Of a stretch of 64,000 nt of DNA, positions 42,097 through 52,659 are shown one piece after another (the first letter of the stretch is position 1; every line of letters starts with the position of its first letter). Made by a program: the position numbers and the translations under genes. This stretch comes from Platanthera guangdongensis (lineage: Eukaryota; Streptophyta; Magnoliopsida; Asparagales; Orchidaceae): assembly GCA_039583875.1 (NCBI GenBank), contig CM077162.1, forward strand, positions 167,481,220 through 167,545,219. Reading direction: 5' to 3'. The notes below the pieces were generated by a model. The model saw nothing but the letters and a program-made list of their open reading frames with translations, was not told the DNA's origin and did not search any database.

Positions 42097-43644
42097 TGTT
42101 GGAACACCCTATTACTGATTTGGGTCAGGATCACTATGTCTCTAGGAACCTTTGCTTGAACTTATGTATAGCTTAATAGGTCAATTAGAATTGAGTCTAA
42201 GGGTTAGTAGTCTAGGTTTGGAAGCTGCCCTGAAGACCAAGTTTTTCTGCCTGGAGACTAAGTCTGATCGTCGAGCTCAGCACGACGATTCGTCGAACTC
42301 AGATCGACGATCGTCTAGCTCAACTTCGACGATTCGTCGAACTCAGATCGACGATCGTCTAGCTCAACTTCGACAGATCGTCGAACTCCACTCGACGATC
42401 ACTGAGCTCAACTTCACAATATCGTCGAACTCCATTCGACGATCGGTGAGCTCAGGTCGACGATCTTGACTCTGCACTGGATCTTTATCTCTGAGCTCAG
42501 TTCGACGATCTTTGAGCTCAGATCGACGATTATTTTGCTGCTTGAGTTTCCCAGTTCGCTGAGCTCAGCTCGACGATAGCAGAGCTCAGTTCGACGATTT
42601 CAGATAACTTCCAGAATTCAAATTCAAATCAGACAGGAGTTATTATGCAATTAATTCAGAGATTTGCTAGCCATTTTCATTTACTTCTGGACCAAGTTTC
42701 AAGGGATTTTTCAAGGAAAAATTCTGTGGACTTTCCTCAAGAAGAGTTTTTGCAATTAAGGATGCAATCAATGCAGACCAACGGCTATCTTTGACAGAGA
42801 ATGATATTCTATTCTAAAACAGAGAATAAAAGACAGAATGTTTTTTGAATCAACAAGAGATCAACAAGAAGAGGACACACAACACAGATTACAGAGACTC
42901 TTTCAAAATCTTCTGTCTAAAAGAATTATGAAGAACACTCATCAAAGAGATCAAGTCTTCAAAAATCTTCAGCTCTCAAAGTGTTCAAGGCCAACATCAT
43001 TTCAAGACTCCAGACACTCAACATTTCAGCTTGCTGAAATTATCTATTGCTGGAGCTCTATCTTTGAAGGCCTATCACCCTCAGCAAAGCTCTTCTTCCT
43101 GAAGACCTCAAGGACTCAGGGGGAGCTTTGACATCAATCCACTTAGTCTTCTCAGTTGTTTGAGAAAGAGAAGACTGCCATCACTCTCTCACCCCCACTC
43201 TGTAAAGGGTTTTTCAAACTCCCTTCAAAAGTTTGAATCTGGTTTTTGAGCACCTTGTCAAAAGCTCATTGGTGGCAAGACACCTGATCAAAAAATCTGC
43301 TTTATTTTTTGAGCACCTTATCAAAAGCTCATTGGTGCCCAGGACACCTGATCAACTCATCCTGCAGTGGATTCCTACCTAGGGTGGTAGAAGAGTGATG
43401 TACCCAAGTTTGGGGAACCACTATATTTCCTTGTGTCATCTGGTTCTGCTTGTTTTCTTTTTGTTTCTGGCCTTGATTTTTCTGTGCTTAGTTTTTGCAT
43501 AGCTTAGTTCTGTGATTAGTTTTAACTCTGCTTCCCTGCTCATACACATTACAACAGTTGTTGTAAAGCTTGCAAAAGATTTTAAAAGCACCATATACTC
43601 TATTCACCCCCCTCTAGAGTATATCAGATCTAGTTGCCCTTTCA
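42097..43644 (+). repeat. E4 5' LTR
   Basis: 1548 bp, TGTTGGAACACC ... TTGCCCTTTCA. The inverted-repeat cluster at 42267-42600 lies in its first third. ATTCACCCCCCTCTAGAGTATA near the end is typical of SIRE LTRs. Confidence 0.95.
42267..42600 (+). repeat. Cluster of TCGTCGAA/TTCGACGA inverted repeats in E4 5' LTR
   Basis: About ten words of the form TCGTCGAAC-n-TCGACGAT, including a 44-bp tandem duplication (42284 and 42328). Junctions create palindromes such as TCGACGATCGTC. The same cluster is at 52830-53165 in the 3' LTR. Confidence 0.9.
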
Positions 43645-43646
43645 AT

Positions 43647-43659
43647 TGGTATCAGAGCC
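43647..43659 (+). other. E4 primer-binding site (tRNA-iMet)
   Basis: TGGTATCAGAGCC two bases after the 5' LTR. Confidence 0.92.
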
Positions 43660-43773
43660 AGGTTGGTTAAACATACCATATATGTTTGGTTGTATAGGCT
43701 AACACCTGAACCCCAAGATCCCAAACTAGATCTTTCTTTTATATTTTATTATTAGATTCTGTTTGCACAAATC

Positions 43774-45849
43774 ATGGCCCAAAACAAAGACTATGCTAGC
43801 ACCAGACCTCCAGTGTGCAATCTGTCAAAGTTTGTACTTTGGAAAGCAAGGATTAGACTTTACATGAACTCCATTGATGAAGATATTTTTAATTCTGTTT
43901 TGACAGTGTGTCCAAGACCCCCAGAGAGCACAAGCACAAATGCAGTTCCACCTCCATCAGGAACAGATGCTGACATCAAAAAATGGAAAGTAGCTGATGC
44001 CAAGGCTATGAACATTCTAGCCCAGACAATGTCAGATGACATATTTCAAAAGGTAGCTGAATGTAATTCAGCCAAGGAGATTTGGGACAAGCTCTCAGAA
44101 AAAGTCTCAGGCTCAGCTGATGAGTGAAAGGACAGAAGATCCCATCTCATCTCCCAATATGAGAACTTCAAGAAGGGAGAGACTGAGTCAGTGGGAGACA
44201 TGTACAACAGACTGAGTCTAATTGTCAGTGAACTAAGGACATTGGACAAAGAGATTTCTCTGACAGAACTCAATGACAAGATCCTAATGTGCTTCCCCAG
44301 CACTTGGGATTCAAGAATCTGGCCAATTAAAGATGCTAGAAGTCTAAATGAGATCACCACTGAAGCCTTGTTGGGTAAGCTCAAATCTTATGAGCTGCTG
44401 ATCAAGAATAGAGAGGAAGAACAGAAGGCTGCTTCACCAGCCACAAGAAAAGAGAAGACCATAGCATTCAAGGCAACTGAGGATCAGCCTGAAGATAAAG
44501 CTACAGGCAATGATGAACTTCTCAGCCTGTTGGCCAAAAGATTCTACAAGATGGCCAGAAAGGACTTCAGAAGAAGATCATACAAGGAGCAGGATAAGCC
44601 AAGGTATGACAAGTCCATTGGCAATAACAAAGACATTATTTGCTTTGGTTGCAGCAAACCAGGGCACATAGTTCCTGACTGTCCAGAGAACAAGAACAAG
44701 GACAGAAGGGACAGAAAAGAAAGAAGAAAGGAGAAAGACTCCAAAAGGAGTGGCAATATCAAACCTTCTTCCAGCAAAAATAAGCATACAAGGAAAGGGT
44801 TTGTTGCTGAATCCTGGAGTGAGACTGAAGAGGAATCAGAAGCCTCTTCCAGCTCCAGTGATGATGAGGATGATGCAGAAGAAAAGGAGTTCTGCATGAT
44901 GGCAATTAATGCCTCACAGCACAATTCAGAGGAAGAAGAGTCAGAGTCAGACTCAGAGACTCAACCTGAAGAAGATCAGGTAATTAGCTCTTTTGATTTT
45001 AGTTCAGAAGATTTTAAGTCTGAATTTAAAGCACTGTGTTTGGACCTGCTAAAGTCTGAGAAAGAGATTATCTCTCTCAGAAATCAATTATCTGAACACA
45101 ATGTTTTAAAGTCAGAAAACCTCAAACTCTCTCAGGAGTTGGAGAACTATATGGAACAGATAGCTACACTGAAAAGTGAGCTCTCTGAGGCCAAGAAGCT
45201 TGAAGAATCCCTTAATGGGAGAAGCATCAAGCTGATGGACATCACAAGCACAGTGAACTCTAGATTCAACAGTACACTGGGCTTGGGTGCTTCATCCAGC
45301 CAACCTATAGTCCTAACAACTCTCATCAAGTTTATTTCTGACAAGGGAAAGGGAGTTGTAGAGGTTGCTAGGAAAAATTCTGATCTGCCTCAGAAAATCA
45401 AGTCCCAGCAGAAATCGTCGAACAAAGATCGACGATCGCCGAATGAAGATCGACGATCGCCGAATGCAGCTCGACGATCTCAGGAAAAATCGTCGAACGC
45501 TGATCGACAATCTCAACCAGAGTCGTCGAACGCGGGTCGACGATCACATATACCTGACCTCACCCATAGTCGACCGTCGAACGGAGCTCGACGATCTGAC
45601 CCAAGATCGTCGAACTCAGCTCCAAGATCGTCGAACAGAGGTCAGAACTCTGGAAACTTTTTCAAAGGTAAATCAAAATTGAATCCTAAGGGTTCTTCAT
45701 CCCAAACCTTTAACCCTTATACTGAATGGATCATACCTCCAAGGAGATATCATCCTGAAGGATATAAGAGTCAACCTGGGATGTCTTTCATTTCAGAATT
45801 TAGAGGTTATCAACCTAAGCCCAAGGTAAACTGGGTCAAAAACAAATGA
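43774..45849 (+). pseudogene. E4 gag (one internal stop)
   Basis: The ATG at 43774 (MAQNKDYASTRPPV) opens a single frame broken only by TGA at 44125-44127. The gag core (FVLWKARIRLYMNSID, DIFQKVAECNSAKEIWDKL, YENFKKGETESVGDMYNRL) is the UBN2/DUF4219-type capsid of SIRE. The zinc knuckle is CFGCSKPGHIVPDC, after a basic stretch. Then come an Arg/Lys-rich block, an acidic Ser block (SETEEESEASSSSSDDEDD), a long coiled coil (about 45010-45200), and a C-terminal domain made of SSNxDRRS repeats encoded by the inverted-repeat cluster at 45415-45640. The frame ends at TGA 45847-45849, one register off protease. Gag builds the particle and packages RNA. Confidence 0.9.
45415..45640 (+). repeat. Inverted-repeat cluster inside the E4 gag frame
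   Basis: About eight copies of TCGTCGAAC-n-TCGACGAT words translate as SSNKDRRS, SPNEDRRS, SSNAGRRS and so on. The DNA motif is the same as in the LTR and the post-pol spacer. Confidence 0.9.
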
Positions 45850-47413
45850 ATTGTTTTATGTGCAGGTGAAGACCTATCCAACATCTTACCAGCAATGGTA
45901 TTTGGATAGTGGGTGCTCTAAGCACATGACAGGGAACAAGGACAACCTCACTTCCTTTAGAGCCAAGCTTGTACCCAAGGTTATCTTTGGTGATTCCAAC
46001 TTTGGATAAACTAAAGGATATGGTGCAGTCCAGATTGGTTCAGTAACCTTCAAGAAGGTAGCATATGTGGAAGGACTGAAGCACAACCTAATCAGCATCA
46101 GTCAGCTATGTGATGAAAGCTACCAGGTGACCTTCAGCAAAACCTTATGCAAAATCAAGTCAGAGAACAACACAACTGTGTTGACAGGTAAAAGGAAAGG
46201 TAACATCTATCTAGTAGATTTTCTTTCAACTGATGTAGATATTTGCCTGTTTAACTCTATCTGTAGACCAAATGTGTTATGTCATAAGAGATTAGGACAC
46301 CTAAACCTTAGAACTATTGCTAGGCTATACAAGGACAACCTTGTTAGAGGACTACCTTCTGGCCCCTACAAGAAGGAAGGACTATGCAAGGCTTGTCAAT
46401 TAGGCAAGCAAACTAAAAACAGTTTTAAGTCACTTAATAAGAGTGATTCACCTAGGATATTGTATCTGTTACACATGGATCTATTTGGACCCATCACAGT
46501 ACAAAGCCTAGGAGGGAAATCCTACACTTTAGTAATTGTAGATGACTTCTCTAGATTCACTTGGGTGTTCTTTCTAAGGAAGAAGTCTGATAACTTTAAG
46601 TGTCTGACAGAGTTTCTCAAATGTATACAGATTGAGTTCAATACTCACATTGCCCTGATCAGAAGTGATCATGGGACAGAGTTTGATTCTCTTCTTATGC
46701 AAGAGTTCTGTCAGAGTGAAGGGATCAGGCATACTTTCTCAGCTCCTAGAACTCCTCAACAAAATGGGGTAGCTGAAAGGAAAAATAGAACCCTCATTGA
46801 ATCTGCCACTACATTGTTGTCAGATGCTCATCTACCTCTATCCTTTTGGGCAGAGGCAGTGAACACCTCCAACTATGTGCTGAACAGAAGTCTGATACAT
46901 AAACTGAAGGGAAAGACTCCCTATGAATTACTCAAAGGTAAGAAACCTAAAGTTGACTATTTTAGAATTTTTGGTTGCATTTGCTATATTCACAATAATG
47001 ACAAGAAATACTTAGCAAAATTTCAAGCCAAAGCTGATGAAGGAGTGTTTCTGGGATACTCCATGATCAGCAAGGCCTATAGGGTCTATAATAAATCATC
47101 TTTGAAAATTGAGGAATCTATTCATATTTCATTTGATGAAACTAACATGTCTTTCAAGGAGAAGATTTCTTCTACCATAGAACCTTTGCAGGAACACTCT
47201 CTAGTTGAAGATATGAACAAGCTACAGGTTGCTCAAGAAGAAAAAAGCAGTGAAGATGAAGGGAATGCTTCACACATTGAAGCACAATCTGAAGAGCCAG
47301 TTGTTGTACCACCAGAGGAAACAACAACACAGGTTGGTGAACAATCAACACCCCCTGTTGATTTAGTAACATCAAGAGACCATCCAATTTCCCAAATAAT
47401 TGGAGAAATCTAA
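45850..47413 (+). pseudogene. E4 protease, pre-integrase and integrase
   Basis: In frame 2 from about 45843. Protease motif QQWYLDSGCSKHMTG. An in-frame TAA lies at 46007-46009 (FG*TKGYG). Pre-integrase HKRLGHLNLRTIARLYK ... CKACQLGKQTKNSF. Integrase: LLHMDLFGPI (Asp), IVDDFSRFTWVFFLRKK, LIRSDHGTEFDS (Asp), and PQQNGVAERKNRTLIE (Glu). It continues through FWAEAVNTSNYVLNRSLI, FRIFGCICYIHNN, an acidic linker and SRDHPISQIIGEI to a TAA at 47411-47413 that interrupts what was one polyprotein, since RT follows in the same frame. Catalytic acids are all present. Confidence 0.9.
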
Positions 47414-49014
47414 GCTGGTGTGCAAACCAGAAATCAGGTCAACCAAAACCTGTTGCACACCTGCTTCCTTTCTCAAATTAAACCTCAGTCCATTCAAGAT
47501 GCAGAGCAAGATCCACACTGGATCATTGCAATGCAAGAGGAGTTGCATCAATTTGAGAGGAACAAAGTATGGGAACTAGTGCCAAAGCCTAAGGATCATT
47601 CCATTATTGGAACAAAATGGGTATTCAGAAACAAACTGGATGATCAAGGAGTAATTATAAGGAACAAGGCAAGGCTAGTTGCTCAGGGATATTCTCAAGA
47701 AGAAGGAATTGACTACGACCAGACCTTTGCACCTGTTGCAAGATTGGAAGCCATCAGGATATTTCTAGCTTATGCAGCTCACAAAGGCTTCAAAGTTTAT
47801 CAGATGGATGTCAAAAGTGCTTTCTTAAATGGAGACATCAAAGAGGAAGTCTATGTCAGACAACCTCTAGGTTTTATCTCTCCAACTTATCCTGATTATG
47901 TTTTTAGACTGAATAAAGCACTATATGGTCTCAAGCAAGCTCCTAGAGCATGGTATGAGACCCTAGCATGCTTTCTCTTGCAAAATGGTTTTATAAGGGG
48001 TAGAGTAGACCAAACTCTTTTATTAGATCCCATAAGTCCCATACCCTACTAGTACAAATTTATGTAGACAATATCATTTTTGGTTCTACTGACTCAAAAT
48101 TGTGCAGAAGATTTTCTAACCTAATGCACTCTAAATTTGAGATGAGTAGCATGGGTGAGCTATCCTTCTTCCTAGGATTGCAAGTCAAGCAACATGCTGA
48201 AGGCATCTTCATTTCTCAAACCAAATATGCAAATGAGTTGGTTAAGAAATTTGGTATGTCTGAGGCATCTTGTATGAGAACACCCATGCCTACCAATGCT
48301 GTATTGGATGCTGATGAACATGGGAAACCTGTTGATGAGACAACATATAGAGCAATGATTGACTCTTTACTGTATCTTACAGCTAGTAGACCAGATATAA
48401 TGTTTGCTACATGTATATGTGCTAGGTTCCAAGTAAGCCCTAGAGAGTCACACCTAACATTAGTAAAAAGGATTCTCAGGTATGTTAAAATTTGTCCAAA
48501 TATAGGTCTCTGGTATCCAAAAGATTCAGCATTTGATTTAACTGGATTCTCAGATGCTGATTATGCTGGATGCAGAATTGACAGGAAAAGCACCAGTGGA
48601 ACTTGTCAGTTCCTTGGTGACAGACTTGTCTCTTGGTTTTGTAAGAAACAAACATCTGTGTCAACTTCAACTGCAGAAGCTGAATATATGGCTGCAGGCA
48701 GTTGTTGTTCACAAATTTTGTGGATCCAAAACCAACTCCTAGACTATGGATACAACTTAGAGAAGTCAAAAATCTTTTGTGATAATACAAGTGTTATTTC
48801 CATAGCTCAAAATCCAGTCCTCCATAGTAGGACAAAACACATAGAGATTAGGCATCACTTCTTAAGGGACAATGTTGAAAAGAATAAAATTGAATTGCAA
48901 TATATTCCAACTGATTTACAAAGGGGAGATATTTTCACCAAGCCTTTGGATGAAAAGAAACACATCTTCTTCCTAAATCAGTTAGGAATGTTAGATGGAG
49001 GAAGCCTTAAATAA
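47414..49014 (+). pseudogene. E4 reverse transcriptase and RNase H
   Basis: RT blocks: [76 protein letters not shown], and [17 protein letters not shown] frameshift near 48020 precedes the catalytic strand, which reads IYVDNIIFGSTD, so the second Asp of YVDD is Asn and polymerase activity should be lost. The later part (48100-49014) is open: FEMSSMGELSFFLGLQVKQ, SRPDIMFATCICARFQ, then RNase H with GFSDADYAGCRIDRKSTSG, STAEAEYMAAG, FCDNTSVISIAQNP, HSRTKHIEIRHHFLRD, and DIFTKPLDE near the end. TAA at 49012-49014. Confidence 0.9.
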
Positions 49015-49099
49015 TATCCAAGATTTTGAAAGCTAAAAATTGACCAAGACTAGGCAAAAATTCTGATTTTTCTTAGTGTCTAGAATTTTCTGATCTCTG

Positions 49100-49375
49100 A
49101 ACTGCGCTCGACGATCTCCCCAAAAGATCGTCGAACGGAGTTCGACGATTTCCAGAATCGTCGAACTAAGTTCAGCGCCTCTCAGATAGTATGAACTATC
49201 TCTTCCGGTCAACGATCGTCGAACGGCGCTCGACGATTTTGTTCACTGAACGATCGTCGAACGGAGCTCGACGCCTTTCAAGATCGTCGAACGGAGATCG
49301 ACGATGTTGGAGTCTCTTCAGATTCCTTTAGAAGCCTCGATCGTCGAACTGAGTTCAACGATCTTTCCAATTCTG
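49100..49375 (+). repeat. Inverted-repeat cluster in the E4 post-pol spacer
   Basis: About seven GATCGTCGAACGGAG / TCGACGAT words between RNase H and the accessory ORF, for example near 49130, 49240 and 49265. The rest of the spacer 49015-49507 holds no gene. Confidence 0.9.
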
Positions 49376-49388
49376 CGTCGAACCCTAA

Positions 49389-49395
49389 TATAAAA
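49389..49395 (+). promoter_or_regulatory. TATA box before the E4 accessory ORF
   Basis: TATAAAA lies 113 bp upstream of ATG 49508, right after the inverted-repeat cluster. E7 has a similar box at 61319-61327. Confidence 0.5.
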
Positions 49396-49507
49396 CTCAT
49401 TTTTTGCCGTCGTTTTCTCTTGCGCTTTCAATTTCTCTGCAAGAATATTCTTCCCTCCAAACAGCTCTACACTTGGTCGTTTTGTTTGTTGATTTTTTGC
49501 AGGTACA

Positions 49508-52460
49508 ATGGCTGTATCAGTTGCTGTTCTAGCCGCAATGAAGTTTGATGCAGGCTTCGACATTGATATGGAATCATTCAGCACTACTGACCAAGTTTTC
49601 CAAGACATTCTGAGTTTATTCAAGGATCAAAACTTGTCTGCCCTCATGACCACCAGGATAAAGCTGGCCTCAGATGAAATCAAGGAATGGGTTTACACTG
49701 CTCATAATCTAGACAACAACACAATAGTTGGGTCCATTGCTGGAAACCAGGTACCCTTGACCCCCACAGTTTTAACAGAGGTTTTTGGACTGAGAACTGG
49801 AGATGATATTGCTGAATTATCTGGGAGGAGTTTTCTGCCATGCTTGCCAGGATGGGTCATCCAGAGGGAAACCCTAGCAAGTTATTCAAGAGGAACCTGT
49901 CTGTTGAATACAGGTTCCTAGCAGATGTAGTAGGAAAAGTGCTGCTGGCAAAGCACTCAGCTCATGATACTATCTCCAGACATCAGCTCTGCCTCATGGG
50001 AGCTCTGGTAGATAAGAAAAGTTTGAACTGGGGAGAGGTCTTCTTTGACCTAATCAAGAAGAAAATCAACAAAAGCTTTGTTAATTTTGGAAGGATTATT
50101 GGAGTCTTCCTGCAGAACAAGTGCCCTGCCTTGCTGGTCTCCTCTGGAGTGCACATCAATGCCTCCAAGAGACTCACCTGTGCCCTCTTTGGCAAGTGGG
50201 ACAGGCAAATAAGCAAGCCCAGCAGGCCCTCCTCTAGTGCCCCTTTAGGCACCAGGACTCAAAGAGTCACTCCCCCACAGGTCTCTGCTCCTGCAGAAGA
50301 CTTGGCTGCTGCTGTTGCTGCTTCTTCTCCTCCTCCAAGTCCAACCCTACCTCTACCATCCCCCATTTCAGCTCCATCCCCCATTACCATATCCAGCCCA
50401 TCTCCAACCTCAACTCCATCTCCAGCACCAATTCTACCTCCACCAGAAGACCATTTCCACCCACTGTTCTCCTACCCTCCACCAGATGTCACTTCTTATC
50501 CCTCCATTCCATCCTTCACTCTCCTGGATGACTCCTACATGGATGATTCCCCCTCCTCTCCTCCTGAATTACCCTCCTCCTCAACATCATTCCAAGCTCT
50601 TCTCCACCACATCATTGACCAACCAACTTTCACCCCATCCATATCCATCCCCTTGTCCTCCATATCCACTATCCCCACTCCTGAGCCATCCATTCCACTA
50701 TCCAGCACTCCACTTCCAGCCTCCTCAGCTATCCCTACTCCATCTACCTTGCTCCTCTTCTTGAGCATGTAGACCTCTCAGCCCTGGCTGACAAGTTGTA
50801 TGAGCTCATTGCCCTCAGGCTCTCTCTACTCTTAGAGACCTCCTTGGCTCCTCTACACTTGTCAGTGGCAGCCCTCTCTACAAGGCTTTCCTCCCTCCTT
50901 CCTCAGGCAGCACCTCCAACAGCGTGCCTTGATACAGATGTATCTGCATCTAGGCAGGGGGAGATGCCATATGAAGCATGCTTTCATGTTGTTGCTGCTG
51001 CTGTCTCTGCTCCTGCTGTTGATGATACTGCTGCTGCTGCTGCTGATGTCTCTGTTTCTGCTACCTCTACTCTTGCTGCTGTGCCTCCTACTCCAGTTCT
51101 GGCACTAGACCTAAAGTCTTTGCTCTCAGCTTTTGATACTGCCTTTTTCAGTTCTCTGCCTAAGAGTAATGCTGTCCAGCCCTCAGAAGACCTCTCCAAG
51201 GCACTGGTGCCTTTCTCTGGCTGTGACCCCAGCATTATATCTTCTTTTGTACTCTCAGTAATTGCTGATACTGCTGCTGTTGAAGAAAGGACTGTTTTTG
51301 CTGCTGCTGAAATCCCAACTGCCTCTGATGAGCAGATATCCAAGGATTGTCTGATGACAGAGGCCACTATTTTTGAGCCTGCTATAGATTTTGTTGATGT
51401 TACTGAAGTTGCTGTTGTTGGTTCTGCTTCTCCTCCTGTATCTGCTGTTGTATCTGCTGCTGTCCCTGCTGCTGCTGTTTCAGCTTCTGCCTCTTCTGCT
51501 TATGCTCAGCTAAAGAAAGATCTTATGAAAAGAATAGATGCTTTATATCATGACCAGAGCTCTGAATCTGATGAATACAAAACAGACTCTGATGATTCAT
51601 CTGCTACTATTGCCAGAAAAAGGAAAGCTAGGAGCAAGGCTATGAAAAGGGTTCCTCCTGCAAAAGTAAAGGATGATAATGATATTCCTTATTATATTCT
51701 GCATAACTGCCAAATTACTGAACATTGCATGCAATATTCCAAAAATTAGCTGAAAGCCATGAAAAAGAAGAGAAAGTATGAAAAGGGTTCCTCCTAGTTC
51801 CAGCACCCTCATCCTCCTCCACCACCTCCTCCTGATGTAGGTGCAGGTGGCAGCTCTGCAAGTCAAGCCCCAGCTAGAAGCCAGGCTCCCTATCAATCCC
51901 ATGCCAGATCCTATCAAAGGGAAAGCCAATCTAGGGGTTCTTATTCTAGGAGAGGAGGATACAGGGGAAATCAGAGAGATATTCAGGTTTATTCCAAAGG
52001 GTATTCTAGGCAGCATCCTTATTCCAGGGGAGGACATGGTTCATCTGATACTACTGCTGGTCCATTCCCCTACAAGCTAAAAGAATCTGTGTCTGCCAGG
52101 ACTCCTCAAGATAATCCTTCCAACAGGTATGAACCACCTGTACCCTTTGAGGACCCTTAGAATAACCCATCTGCTTGGACTGCTAGGATGAAGGAACTGG
52201 CTGCACTAGATCAGATCAAGAAAGCCAGAGATCAAGGCTTAGATTCTTCAAATATTTCTACAATGTCAGAGCAGAGACAGAAGGAACTAGAGAAATATGC
52301 CTCCAGAAAATTCTTTGATGCAGACAGATATATGGAGTTGCATCCTGCTACTGTGGTTCCCAGGACTTCAAAGCAAACCTATTTGGGTGCAGCAGATGAC
52401 ACCAGATCTAACAAAGAAGCCCAGAACCCTAACAGAGAAATCAAAATGGTTAAAGGCTAA
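49508..52460 (+). pseudogene. E4 accessory (env-like position) ORF
   Basis: The ATG at 49508 (MAVSVAVLAAMKFDAG). The N-terminal globular domain (about 49560-50200; FLADVVGKVLLAKHSAHDTISR, LCLMGALVDKKSLNWGEVF) resembles the plant 'putative plant transposon protein' family (Pfam Transposase_32 as I recall it). Then a Pro/Ser-rich region (50240-50750), an Ala/Val-rich region with GCT/TGCTG runs (50980-51490), a basic patch (KRKARSKAMKR), and an Arg/Gly/Ser/Tyr region (RGSYSRRGGYRGNQRD, about 51925) suggesting RNA binding. The C-terminal helical end (LAALDQIKKARDQGLD, QKELEKYASRKFF) runs to TAA at 52458-52460. Frameshifts lie near 49850 and 50755, with stops at 51747, 51795 and about 52158. No signal peptide or membrane helix is seen, so an envelope role is not supported. 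Confidence 0.75.
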
Positions 52461-52644
52461 GAGAAGAAATGACTTTGTAAGGTGACAATCTTTGGATTTT
52501 CTGACTGCTATCTGGATGCCATATACATATATATATATATATGTATCTGTGATGTTTCTGCAATGTCTAGCTGTTGTTTTTATGCTTTTCTGATTGTATG
52601 TTGTTATTTGAATTTTCCAAATTCTATAAATAGTAATCCTAACC

Positions 52645-52659
52645 CAAATAGGGGGAGAT
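52645..52659 (+). other. E4 polypurine tract
   Basis: AAATAGGGGGAGAT directly before the 3' LTR at 52660. Confidence 0.9.

Noticed and set aside
45835..45850. Programmed frameshifting at the E4 gag/protease junction (CAAAAAC before TGA)
   Set aside because: The run lacks the sixth A of the known slippery heptamer and pol lies in the +1 register. A one-base insertion explains it, and SIRE gag-pol is normally one frame.
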